From Sideroxydans sp. (lineage in GTDB: Bacteria > Pseudomonadota > Gammaproteobacteria > Burkholderiales > Gallionellaceae), in NCBI GenBank assembly GCA_013791855.1, contig VMTA01000004.1:62001-126000 (forward strand): 64,000 nt of DNA, read 5' to 3'. The notes under the pieces are model-generated. The model made no database searches. It was given only the letters and a program-made list of their open reading frames with translations, and had not been told where the DNA came from. The position numbers were made by a program, and so were the translations under genes. Shown piece after piece: positions 8,359-16,392 of the stretch (positions within the stretch are counted from its first letter, which is position 1; each line of letters starts with the position of its first letter).

Positions 8359-11043
8359 ATGAAAATCACCAGTCAATTCACTTTTCTCTTGGCTTTGGCA
8401 TCGGCTAGCCTGATGTTTTTCTCGCCAGCGGCGCAAGCAGCGATTGCGGGTAAGGTTCAATTCGTGCACGGAAATGTGAAGGTCACGACTTCCGGTGTGA
8501 CACGTTTGTTGAAGAAGGGCGACGGGATATCCGAGGGGGATTCCATTTCCACTGCAGTAGCTTCGTCGGCACAGGTCAAGATGCAGGATGGCGGATTTGT
8601 GGCGATCCGCCCCAATACGCAGATGAAGTTCGACAAGTTTGTGTTCAATGGCAAGCAGGATGGCAGTGAGCGCAGCTTCTTCACTTTGCTCAAAGGCGGG
8701 TTTCGGGCGGTGACTGGTCTGATCGGTTCCCGGAACAAGCATAATTACAGTATCAAAACGCCCTCTGCCACTATCGGAATTCGCGGTACCGATCACGAAT
8801 CTTTCGTTGTTCCGGTGGGCGATGCTGCCGTGCCGGCAGGGACATATAGCAAAGTGAACGTGGGCGAAACCAGCCTTACTACCAACCTGGGTACCATCAA
8901 TGTGCGCCCCAACCAGATGGGTTTCTCTAGCGGGTTGAATTCGCTACCCAAGTTGGCGCCGATCAATACGAACATCTTCACGGTAGCTGCTGCGCCAAGC
9001 AAAACAATCCAGGAAAATGAGGAAGAGAAGGCTGCTCAAGCTGAGAAGGTTGCTTCGGTTCAAAAAGACGATGGGAATAATTCGCAGGATGGCAATGCAA
9101 ACCAGACGGGGGACGGCGGCGCTCAAACCGGACAGAATGGGGGGGCAAGCAAACCGCAGACGATTGCCGGAGATGAGGCTCCCAAGGCTGAGCAGTCTGA
9201 TGCAGTCGGTCCAGCACCGATCAGAACTGTTGCGGGGGATGCGGCTCCCATGCAGCCCGGGACAGGTTTGAGCAATCCGCCCCCAAGTGGTGCGCTGCTG
9301 CCGATGCCGATGATCGAAGCCCCGCAGTTGCTAGTGCCTGTCGTGATGGTCAACGCCACGACCGGTGTGATTTTGAACGCTACCACGCAAACGCTTATCC
9401 AAGACGGATCGACCACAGCATTGAACACGCTGGTGACGACACCGGTGACTAATCCCTATGTTGTGACCTCATTGCTTGTTTCCGATAGTTTGACGTTTTC
9501 CGCTTTCTCGCAGTCTTACAACTTTGAAACCTTGCCCAGCGCGATCTCCCTTGGAGCAACAGACCCAAGTATTACAGTGACATGGGGAGGGCTATGTTCA
9601 ATCCCGCCTTGCAGCACAGGCGCGACCTATACTTTGACCGGAGCATCGGGCGCGGTGGCAGGGGCGGCGAATAGTGTGGCTTCCACAGGGATCAAATTCG
9701 GGCGCTATGCGGTGGTGCCTGTGCTGACCACGACTACCTACTACGCGGGCTCGCCTGCTACTTCGTTCACACAAACACTCTCCGGAGGCTACGGCAGCTG
9801 GGTCACCGGTCCCAGCGTGAACCCCTTCTATTTGCCGGAAGCGCTGGTAGGCAATGCGACATACGTGCTGGATGGTGGTACTGCGCCAACCACCCAGTCT
9901 GGTGCGACGGGCGCAATCGGCTCCGCCAGCCTGTCAGTCAATTTCACCAATCAATCGGTGGGAGCGAATCTCGCCGTGAGCGGCGGCGGGCATAGCTGGA
10001 CAGCAACGGCCACTGCGATGCCGCTGACATCCAATAGCGGTGTCGGAAATACCCGTTCGCATTTCGATACCTATGGTGGCGGCACCTTGAATATCGTCAT
10101 GGATGGTGCGACTGCGGGGCAGGGCTACATTTCCGGGCAGCTCACCGGCAATGGCATCAACGGTGCATTCCTGCAGTATTACTTTACCGACACCTTGGCA
10201 CAAAGCATCAGCGGGGCCACTGCATTCAGACTCGATACTTTCAATGGATCGCCGGCAACCACGGTCAACCTGGCTACGCCGTACCAACTGGTCGCTATCT
10301 CCAGATATGACGCCCTTGGTGTCTCGGGTAGTTCCGGTACTTTCTTTGACATGAATGGAGCCTTTAATAACGCCGCGCGTGTGATCAAGGACGCTGCGGG
10401 AAATCTGACGCGCTTTGATATGGGTTCCAATTCCGGCGGGTCGACGCAGGGAGGCACAACAGTCAGCGCAAGTTCCAACATCATATCCATCGGCACTGCT
10501 ACTGCAGTCAATCAAGGGAAGGATCCCGTTTCGGGTATCAGTTGGGGGCGCTGGCAGGGCGGCAATCTGGGCGTGACGGATCGTGTGACCAACACCGCAT
10601 TAGCCTCCATCAGTAATACAACGAGCAGCCTGCACTGGCTGACTGCGCCGGTGATGAACGGGCCGGTCACTTTGCCGGCTTCCGGAACCTATAACTACAC
10701 GCTGGCTGGCGGCACCAACCCGACCGACAACCTGGGCAACGTAGGCACCTTGAACAGCGCGACACTGCAAGCCAACTTCACTGCAATGACCGTGAACGTC
10801 GGGGTGAGTGCCACGGTGGCTGCAACCAACTATGTTGCGACCGGCACTAACCTGCCTATTCAGCAAACCATCTTTGGCGATGGGAATGGCGGCGGAACAT
10901 TCACTGCCACGGCCAATGGCACGGCGATCCAGGGCGGATTGGGCGGTTCATTCACCGGCATAGGGGCTACCGGCGCCGGAGTGGTGTACGGCTTCCAAAA
11001 CAGTACAACGACCATCAATGGTGTCTTGGCTTTCCATCGCTGA
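8359..11043 (+). CDS. Large secreted FecR-domain protein with duplicated C-terminal beta-rich modules
   Basis: Encodes 894 aa. A signal peptide covers residues 1-27 (ending AAQA). Residues about 30-145 are a FecR domain (KGDGISEGDSI, VKMQDGGFVAIRPNTQ, TPSATIGIRGTDHE). A Gln/Asn/Ala/Pro-rich linker (about 210-310) leads to a long beta-rich region. Two homologous modules of about 120 residues are visible: residues about 501-627 (GGTAPTT... to SGATAFR) and about 778-894 (GGTNPTD... to NGVLAFHR), sharing a GGGT core and an SG.LTG.G / GGSFTGIG strand pair. The end resembles the TbpB-type small barrel. There is no transmembrane anchor, so this is not a classical FecR anti-sigma protein. The start at 8359 is chosen because GAGG lies six bases upstream; an ATG at 8347 is the alternative. 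It lies directly downstream of the Slam-like gene. Confidence 0.72.
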   Translation: MKITSQFTFLLALASASLMFFSPAAQAAIAGKVQFVHGNVKVTTSGVTRLLKKGDGISEGDSISTAVASSAQVKMQDGGFVAIRPNTQMKFDKFVFNGKQDGSERSFFTLLKGGFRAVTGLIGSRNKHNYSIKTPSATIGIRGTDHESFVVPVGDAAVPAGTYSKVNVGETSLTTNLGTINVRPNQMGFSSGLNSLPKLAPINTNIFTVAAAPSKTIQENEEEKAAQAEKVASVQKDDGNNSQDGNANQTGDGGAQTGQNGGASKPQTIAGDEAPKAEQSDAVGPAPIRTVAGDAAPMQPGTGLSNPPPSGALLPMPMIEAPQLLVPVVMVNATTGVILNATTQTLIQDGSTTALNTLVTTPVTNPYVVTSLLVSDSLTFSAFSQSYNFETLPSAISLGATDPSITVTWGGLCSIPPCSTGATYTLTGASGAVAGAANSVASTGIKFGRYAVVPVLTTTTYYAGSPATSFTQTLSGGYGSWVTGPSVNPFYLPEALVGNATYVLDGGTAPTTQSGATGAIGSASLSVNFTNQSVGANLAVSGGGHSWTATATAMPLTSNSGVGNTRSHFDTYGGGTLNIVMDGATAGQGYISGQLTGNGINGAFLQYYFTDTLAQSISGATAFRLDTFNGSPATTVNLATPYQLVAISRYDALGVSGSSGTFFDMNGAFNNAARVIKDAAGNLTRFDMGSNSGGSTQGGTTVSASSNIISIGTATAVNQGKDPVSGISWGRWQGGNLGVTDRVTNTALASISNTTSSLHWLTAPVMNGPVTLPASGTYNYTLAGGTNPTDNLGNVGTLNSATLQANFTAMTVNVGVSATVAATNYVATGTNLPIQQTIFGDGNGGGTFTATANGTAIQGGLGGSFTGIGATGAGVVYGFQNSTTTINGVLAFHR

Positions 11044-11065
11044 GTGATTGAAATGTTGTACGGCA

Positions 11066-11094
11066 AGAGGCCTGCAGATCGCAGGCCTCTTTGT
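11066..11094 (+). terminator. Rho-independent terminator after the FecR-domain gene
   Basis: Perfect 10-bp stem AGAGGCCTGC (11066-11075) / GCAGGCCTCT (11081-11090), 5-nt loop, then TTGTTG. It separates the FecR-protein transcript from the sox cluster. Confidence 0.85.
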
Positions 11095-11225
11095 TGTGTG
11101 CAAACAACATCTATTACAGGCAGGCAATAGCCGCGCGCGAGCGCACCCTGCTGAACTCGGCAAGTCCGGCGGCAAGCCACACTTTATCGTTCAGCTTATC
11201 CCCCATCAGGGCTATGCCCGAGTTA

Positions 11226-11253
11226 TTGACACCGTAATCTAGTCGGGTATACG
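11226..11253 (+). promoter_or_regulatory. Putative sigma70 promoter of the sox cluster
   Basis: TTGACA (11226-11231), a 16-nt spacer, then TATACG (11248-11253). It lies in the 311-nt gap between the FecR-domain gene and soxY and would give a leader of about 95 nt. The rest of that gap holds the upstream terminator and no credible open reading frame. The -35 box is a perfect match and the -10 matches at four of six positions. I could not identify a SoxR operator by eye. Confidence 0.55.
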
Positions 11254-11354
11254 GTTCGGCTCTGCTGCGAGGCGGTGAGAACCGTCCACGGTGAAATACG
11301 CAGGCGAGTGTGCAGTTCTTGTTTTAACAACGAAACGGGAAAGGGAGAATCTTG

Positions 11355-11834
11355 ATGAGTAAAGAGATAGATCTGGGACGTCGCAAGGCATTATCCACCG
11401 GGGGCATTGGCTTGCTGGCCTTGTTCGGCGGTGCGAGTCTGCTGCGTCCGGGTGCAGCGCTGGCCGAGTGGAACAAGCCGGCATTCACATCCAAGGCAGT
11501 AGACGAGGCATTGAGCTCGCTGGGGGCAGCCAACCCGGAAGAGAATTCAACCCTCATCCGTTTGACCGTACCCGAGATCGCCGAGAACGGCTCGGTGGTG
11601 CCGGTCGGTATCTCCAGTTCGCTGCCCAACGTCGAGCAGATCGCCATCATGGTGGACAAGAACCCCAACGTGCTGGCTGCGGTGTTCAATATCCCCGCAG
11701 GCACTGCGGCCGAAGTGACGACGCGCGTGAAGATGGGCAAGACGGCCCATGTGGTGGCGCTGGTCAAGGCCGACGGCAAGTACTACCGCACTTCGAAAGA
11801 AGTCAAAGTTACGGCAGGCGGCTGCGGCGGCTAG
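11355..11834 (+). CDS. soxY: Thiosulfate oxidation carrier protein SoxY
   Basis: Encodes 159 aa. SoxY carries sulfur intermediates covalently on the cysteine of its swinging C-terminal arm in the periplasm. The diagnostic GGCGG terminus is present, with Cys157. The N-terminus has a twin-arginine motif (GRRKALSTGG) followed by a hydrophobic stretch and AALA, consistent with Tat export of a pre-folded SoxYZ complex. The start is the ATG at 11355, preceded by GGGAG. It is the first gene of soxYZAXB; soxZ follows after 39 nt. Confidence 0.96.
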   Translation: MSKEIDLGRRKALSTGGIGLLALFGGASLLRPGAALAEWNKPAFTSKAVDEALSSLGAANPEENSTLIRLTVPEIAENGSVVPVGISSSLPNVEQIAIMVDKNPNVLAAVFNIPAGTAAEVTTRVKMGKTAHVVALVKADGKYYRTSKEVKVTAGGCGG

Positions 11835-11873
11835 CCGTAGCGGACACTCACTCATTCGCACAAGGAAGACAAA

Positions 11874-12188
11874 ATGGGCAAACCAATGAAGATACGTGCC
11901 TCTGTCAAAGAGGGCATGACCGAAGTCAAGATCCTGATGCAACACGAGATGGAAACCGGCCTGCGCAAGGATGCAGACGGCGCCCTGATCCCGGCCTGGT
12001 TCATCACCGAAGTCAAAGCGGAATACCAGGGACGCGTCGTACTGGACGCGCAGTTCGGGCAATCGATCTCCAAGAACCCCTATCTGATGTTCAGCTTCAA
12101 GGGCGGCAGCGCCGGGGAAAAGGTCAAGATCAGCTGGGTCGACAACAAGGGCGATTCGCGTAGCGACGAGGTGACGATCTCGGCATAA
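11874..12188 (+). CDS. soxZ: Thiosulfate oxidation carrier protein SoxZ
   Basis: Encodes 104 aa with no signal peptide, as expected because SoxZ is co-exported with Tat-targeted SoxY. The Ig-like fold family is recognisable from KIRASVKEGMTEVKILMQHEMETG, written here in two parts: KIRASVKEGMTEVK at residues 6-19, then MQHEMETGLRKD. The chain ends in a beta-strand containing KISWVDNKGD. It forms the heterodimer that presents SoxY's cysteine arm to SoxXA, SoxB and, where present, SoxCD. It lies between soxY and soxA in the same orientation. Confidence 0.95.
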   Translation: MGKPMKIRASVKEGMTEVKILMQHEMETGLRKDADGALIPAWFITEVKAEYQGRVVLDAQFGQSISKNPYLMFSFKGGSAGEKVKISWVDNKGDSRSDEVTISA

Positions 12189-12245
12189 AAGCAAAAATGA
12201 ATTGGCTATGCGACTGCATGGCCATTTTTCTATCAGGGAGAACAA

Positions 12246-13067
12246 ATGAACACCAATCAAATATGCAGGGCAGTGATGGTGCTGGCATTGTCGACCAGCC
12301 TGACGGCGGTGGCGGAAGAGAAAGCGGTCACCGATTCGGAGCGCATCGAGCAATACCGCGAGATGATCAGTGATGGCAATCCCGCCGAGTTCGACGAGAT
12401 GCGCGGTGAAGAGCTGTGGAAGACACCGGGCGGTCCGAAGAATGCCAGTCTGGAGAAGTGCGATCTGGGCAAGGGCAAGGGCGTGGTGAAGGGCGCTTAT
12501 GCCGAGATGCCGCGTTACTTCAAGGACACGAAGAAGGTGCAGGACTTGGAATCGCGCCTGCTCACTTGCATGACCACCTTGCAGGGCATCCCGGAAGAGC
12601 AGATCACCGCCAAGCCGTTCGCCTCCACCAATAAGGAATCCGATATCTCCTCGCTGACCACCTACGTGGTCGGGCAATCCAAGGGCATGAAGATGAAGGT
12701 CTCCACCAAGCATCCCAAGGTGAAAGAAGCCTATGAGATCGGCAAGCGCATCTTCAACTACCGCGCTGGCCCGTATGACTTTGCCTGCTCCACCTGCCAT
12801 GCCACCAGCGGCGTGCGCATCCGCATGCAGGACTTGCCCAACATGCGCAGCAGCAAGAAGGACGCCCAGACTGCCTACACCGGCTGGCCCGCCTATCGCG
12901 TGTCGCAGGGTCTGACCCGTTCCTTCCAGTGGCGCTTGAACGACTGCTTCCGCCAGCAACGCTTCCCGGAACCGAAGTACGCATCCGAAGCCACCATCGC
13001 TCTGACCACCTTTCTGGCAGTCAACGCGAACGGCGCTGAGTATGTCGGCCCAGGTCTGAAACGCTAG
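12246..13067 (+). CDS. soxA: L-cysteine S-thiosulfotransferase subunit SoxA (monoheme-type cytochrome c)
   Basis: Encodes 273 aa with a signal peptide (residues 1-23). SoxXA oxidatively couples thiosulfate to the SoxY cysteine. One heme motif is present, CSTCH at residues 181-185. The N-terminal domain retains only C72 and C108 and no second CxxCH, so this is the single-heme SoxA class. The active-site heme-ligating cysteine that becomes a persulfide is C234 in NDCFRQQRF. The ribosome-binding site is GGGAG, six bases before the ATG. soxX follows within 12 nt. Confidence 0.95.
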   Translation: MNTNQICRAVMVLALSTSLTAVAEEKAVTDSERIEQYREMISDGNPAEFDEMRGEELWKTPGGPKNASLEKCDLGKGKGVVKGAYAEMPRYFKDTKKVQDLESRLLTCMTTLQGIPEEQITAKPFASTNKESDISSLTTYVVGQSKGMKMKVSTKHPKVKEAYEIGKRIFNYRAGPYDFACSTCHATSGVRIRMQDLPNMRSSKKDAQTAYTGWPAYRVSQGLTRSFQWRLNDCFRQQRFPEPKYASEATIALTTFLAVNANGAEYVGPGLKR

Positions 13068-13079
13068 GAGATGACGAAC

Positions 13080-13706
13080 ATGAATACAAAATCAATGATT
13101 GGATTCGCGGTCAGTCTCTCGCTGGCCATGGTTGCTGTACCGTCGCAGGCGGGTGATTCTGGCAAGGATCTGGACGCCAAGACCGCCAAGATCGTGAAAC
13201 GCGATTTCCGCGACAAAGGCATCGCCAAGGCGACGCGCGTCAACCAGGACGAGTTGCAAGCCGCATGCAGCAAATACGTGGACAAACTGCCCAAGAAGCT
13301 GAAAGCCAAGCTGGAAGCCAAGGAAGCCGAAGCCATCCAGTGGCCGGCGGACGGCAAGTTCATGGGTGACTGGAAAGCGGGCGAGAAGCTGGCCCAGAGC
13401 GGCAAGGGTATGACCTGGAGCGACAAGGAAGAAGATCCGCGCGGCGGCAACTGCTACAACTGCCACCAGCTGTCTGCCACCGAGATCGCCTACGGCACCA
13501 TCGGCCCCAGCCTGCTGCACTTCGGCAAGGAACGCGGTTACGGCGAAGATATCCAGCGCTACGCCTATGCACGCATCTACAACGCCAAGGCCGGCAACGC
13601 ATGCGCCAACATGCCGCGTTTCGGTCACATGGGCATCCTCACCGAAGCTCAGATGAAGGATCTGGTGGCACTGCTGCTGGACCCGGAATCGCCAGTCAAC
13701 AAGTAA
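13080..13706 (+). CDS. soxX: Sulfur oxidation c-type cytochrome SoxX
   Basis: Encodes 208 aa, the electron-accepting subunit of SoxXA. A signal peptide covers residues 1-24 (PSQA). A single heme motif CYNCH lies at residues 125-129, with IGPSLLHFG following. The likely distal methionine is in NMPRFGHMG near the C-terminus. About 85 lysine-rich residues separate the signal peptide from the heme domain, longer than compact SoxX proteins. The start at 13080 is preferred because AGGAG is nine bases upstream; the ATG at 13071 abuts that site. A stable hairpin follows before soxB. Confidence 0.93.
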   Translation: MNTKSMIGFAVSLSLAMVAVPSQAGDSGKDLDAKTAKIVKRDFRDKGIAKATRVNQDELQAACSKYVDKLPKKLKAKLEAKEAEAIQWPADGKFMGDWKAGEKLAQSGKGMTWSDKEEDPRGGNCYNCHQLSATEIAYGTIGPSLLHFGKERGYGEDIQRYAYARIYNAKAGNACANMPRFGHMGILTEAQMKDLVALLLDPESPVNK

Positions 13707-13717
13707 CGCGTACTGAT

Positions 13718-13744
13718 CCATCCCTCCCGTTCGCGGGGGGATGG
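13718..13744 (+). other. Stable RNA hairpin between soxX and soxB
   Basis: CCATCCCTCCCG (13718-13729), loop TTCG, then CGGGGGGATGG (13734-13744), an 11-bp GC-rich stem with one bulged T. No T-tract follows, so it is a poor terminator. It is better read as an mRNA-stability or processing element separating soxYZAX from soxB. Confidence 0.55.
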
Positions 13745-13788
13745 AACCTTGCACACTTAATCAGCCTGTTTTCTACAAAGGAAATCAG

Positions 13789-15513
13789 ATGGGTATGAAT
13801 CGACGCGAATTCCTGCAGATACTGGCCATCGCCTCGGCGGGCGGTTTCGTGCTGAACAGCAACCAATCCTACGCCGCCGGAGATGCCTCGCGCATGTACG
13901 ACTTGCCGCGTAAAGGCAACGTCAGTCTGCTGCACATCACCGACTGCCACGCGCAACTGAATCCTATCTTCTTCCGCGAACCGGAGATCAACCTCGGCAT
14001 CGGGGCCATGAGCGGACAAGCGCCGCATCTGGTCGGCAACGCGCTGCTCAAGCGCTTCGGCGTCAAGCCCGGCTCGCCCGAAGCGCATGCCTATACCAGC
14101 CTCGACTACATCGAAGCCGCGCGCCATTACGGCAAGGTCGGCGGCTTCGCGCATCTGGCCACGCTGGTCAAACAAGTGCGCGCCGCGCGTCCCGGCGCAT
14201 TGCTGCTGGACGGCGGCGACACCTGGCAGGGCAGCGGGCAAGCCTTGTGGACCAAGGGGCAGGACATGATCGACGCCTGCCTGCTGCTCGGTGTGGACGT
14301 GATGACCATGCACTTCGAATGCATGTATGGCGCGGACCGCATCAAGGAAGCCGAAGAAGGCTCGCTGCAAGGCAAGATGGACATCGTCGCCCACAACGTC
14401 AAGACCACCGACTTCGGCGATCCCGTGTTCAAGCCTTACGTCATCAAAGAGATGAACGGCGTGCCGGTCGCCATCATCGGCCAAGCCTTCCCCTACAGCA
14501 CCATCGCCAACCCGCGCTACTTCGTGCCTGACTGGTCCTACGGCATCCAGGAAGACAACCTACAGGAAACGATCAACGAAGCGCGCAGCAAGGGTGCGCA
14601 GGTCGCCGTGCTGCTGTCGCACAACGGCATGGATGTTGACCTCAAGCTGGCCTCGCGTGTCACCGGTCTCGATGCCATCCTCGGCGGCCACACGCACGAC
14701 GGCATCCCCGCGCCCATCCCGGTGAAGAACGCCGGCGGCGTCACGCTGGTGACCAATGCCGGTTCCAATGGCAAGTTCCTCGGCGTGCTCGACTTCGAAG
14801 TGAAGGGTGGCAAGGTCAAAGGCTTCCAATACAAACTGCTGCCGGTGTTCTCCAACCTGTTGGCGGCGGACAAGGACATGGCCGCGCTTATCCAGAAGCA
14901 TCGCGCGCCCTACGCCGCCAAGCTGGACGAGAAGCTCGCCACCACCGACGGCCTGCTCTATCGCCGTGGCAACTTCAACGGCAGCTTCGACCAGCTTATC
15001 CTCGACGCGATGATGAAAGAGAAGGACGCGCCCATCGCCTTCTCGCCCGGTTTCCGCTGGGGCACCTCGCTGCTGCCCGGCTCGGACATCACCATGGAAG
15101 ACGTGCTCAACCAGACGGCGATCACCTATCCCTACAGCACGCTCACCGAGATGACCGGCGCGCAGATCAAGAACGTGCTCGAAGACGTGGGCGACAACCT
15201 GTTCAACCCCGACCCGTATTACCAGCAGGGCGGCGACATGGTGCGCGTGGGCGGACTGGAATACACCTGCGAACCGGGCGCTGCCATGGGCAAGCGCATC
15301 CAGGACATGCGCCTGAACGGCAAACCACTGGACGCCAACAAGACCTACAAGGTCGCCGGCTGGGCGCCCGTGTCGGAGGCCGCGCGCGACAAAGGCGGCG
15401 AACCGATCTGGGATCTGGTCGCGCGCCATTTGCGCAACGAGAAGGTGGTCAAGGTCTCGACACCCAATGTACCGAAGCTGAAGGGAGTGGCGGGTAATCC
15501 GGGCATGGTTTGA
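13789..15513 (+). CDS. soxB: S-sulfosulfanyl-L-cysteine sulfohydrolase SoxB
   Basis: Encodes 574 aa. SoxB is a dimanganese periplasmic enzyme that hydrolyses the terminal sulfone from SoxY-bound thiosulfate to release sulfate. It belongs to the 5'-nucleotidase/metallophosphoesterase family. Metal-binding motifs seen are TDCHAQ (residues 51-56), GGDTWQGSG, LLSHNGMD and GGHTHDG. The N-terminus has a Tat-like motif (NRREFLQ) with a hydrophobic segment and AYAA. The start ATG at 13789 follows AAAGGA at a good distance; an upstream in-frame start lacks a ribosome-binding site. No soxCD follows. Confidence 0.96.
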   Translation: MGMNRREFLQILAIASAGGFVLNSNQSYAAGDASRMYDLPRKGNVSLLHITDCHAQLNPIFFREPEINLGIGAMSGQAPHLVGNALLKRFGVKPGSPEAHAYTSLDYIEAARHYGKVGGFAHLATLVKQVRAARPGALLLDGGDTWQGSGQALWTKGQDMIDACLLLGVDVMTMHFECMYGADRIKEAEEGSLQGKMDIVAHNVKTTDFGDPVFKPYVIKEMNGVPVAIIGQAFPYSTIANPRYFVPDWSYGIQEDNLQETINEARSKGAQVAVLLSHNGMDVDLKLASRVTGLDAILGGHTHDGIPAPIPVKNAGGVTLVTNAGSNGKFLGVLDFEVKGGKVKGFQYKLLPVFSNLLAADKDMAALIQKHRAPYAAKLDEKLATTDGLLYRRGNFNGSFDQLILDAMMKEKDAPIAFSPGFRWGTSLLPGSDITMEDVLNQTAITYPYSTLTEMTGAQIKNVLEDVGDNLFNPDPYYQQGGDMVRVGGLEYTCEPGAAMGKRIQDMRLNGKPLDANKTYKVAGWAPVSEAARDKGGEPIWDLVARHLRNEKVVKVSTPNVPKLKGVAGNPGMV

Positions 15514-15568
15514 GAAGCAACCGGATACCCATTGTTAACGATGAAGTGAAACGAAAGGGGAGAATCAA

Positions 15569-15865
15569 ATGGAATCACAAGTAATCCTGGGCATAAACAT
15601 CGCGGCCATCGGCGTGATGCTGATCTGTATGTATCTGGTGTACTCGCTGCGCAGCAAGATACCCGGCGGTGTCGTGGGCAAACAGTGGGGCCTGTTGACC
15701 TTCATGGTCACGGTGTTCACGGCGGGCTATTTCGTCACACCGTTCTTCACCCAGTTGCCGCCCAACATCATCAACATGTTCGTGGCCCTGATCTTCCTGT
15801 TCGGCGCGGTGTACGTGCTGATCACCGTGCGGCTGATCTTCCGTGTCATCGAAGAACTTGTCTAA
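15569..15865 (+). CDS. Small three-helix membrane protein of the sox cluster, function unknown
   Basis: Encodes 98 aa with three clear transmembrane stretches: about residues 6-26 (ILGINIAAIGVMLICMYLVY), 44-63 (LLTFMVTVFTAGYFVTPFF) and 68-90 (IINMFVALIFLFGAVYVLIT). No soluble domain or cofactor motif is present. A purine-rich ribosome-binding site (AAAGGGGAGAA) precedes the ATG. It starts 55 nt after soxB and ends 6 nt before the next gene, so it is probably part of the sox transcript. I do not recognise a family. A role in electron transfer to the quinone pool or in sulfur-compound permeation is only a guess. Confidence 0.75.
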   Translation: MESQVILGINIAAIGVMLICMYLVYSLRSKIPGGVVGKQWGLLTFMVTVFTAGYFVTPFFTQLPPNIINMFVALIFLFGAVYVLITVRLIFRVIEELV

Positions 15866-15871
15866 GTGGTC

Positions 15872-16348
15872 ATGGATAGCGCCGCTGTATTAGTCAAAAC
15901 AGACAAGGGGGTGGCAGAGCTGGCGCAGCGCAGCGACGCAGTGCCGCAAAAGCTGCGGGCCATCCTCATCATGGTCGACGGCAAGACCCGCTTGGAAGAC
16001 CTGCTGGAACGTTATGCCGGACTGCCCGAGTTTGGCGAGCAACTGACCTGGCTGCTCGACAACGGCTTCGTTGCCGTAGCGGGCAAGCCGGCAGGCACGG
16101 CTGCCGGTGCCGCAACGGCTCTCGCCGCGTTCACGCCCTCTGCAACCGGCCGGGCCGGGCTCATCGAGCTGGCGCAGCACTTGCTGGGTGCGCACGGAGA
16201 AAAGGTCATACAGCGACTGCAAGAAACGGAAGATGCACGCGATGCACTGGTGCAGGCAGTGGAGCGTTGCTGCAAGCTGATCAAGCTGTCCATAGATGAA
16301 AGCAAGGCAGAACAGTTTCGTACGCTGGGATTGAAACTGTTGGCGTAG
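15872..16348 (+). CDS. Small cytoplasmic winged-helix-like protein of the sox cluster, function unknown
   Basis: Encodes 158 aa with no signal peptide or membrane segment. The N-terminal 70 residues (LRAILIMVDGKTRLEDLLERY ... LTWLLDNGFVAV, in two pieces) resemble an effector domain often attached to betaproteobacterial regulators, with a small winged-helix-like pattern ending in a GF strand. An Ala-rich linker (about residues 70-95) precedes a helical C-terminus with two adjacent cysteines (C130-C131). The ATG at 15872 is used; a GTG at 15866 is possible. It lies 6 nt after the membrane-protein gene, so translation is probably coupled. It could be a regulator of the sox genes, but nothing proves DNA binding. 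Confidence 0.68.
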   Translation: MDSAAVLVKTDKGVAELAQRSDAVPQKLRAILIMVDGKTRLEDLLERYAGLPEFGEQLTWLLDNGFVAVAGKPAGTAAGAATALAAFTPSATGRAGLIELAQHLLGAHGEKVIQRLQETEDARDALVQAVERCCKLIKLSIDESKAEQFRTLGLKLLA

Positions 16349-16392
16349 CATACGGCCATCGCCGAACGTCGCACGCAATGAAAGGAAACAAA

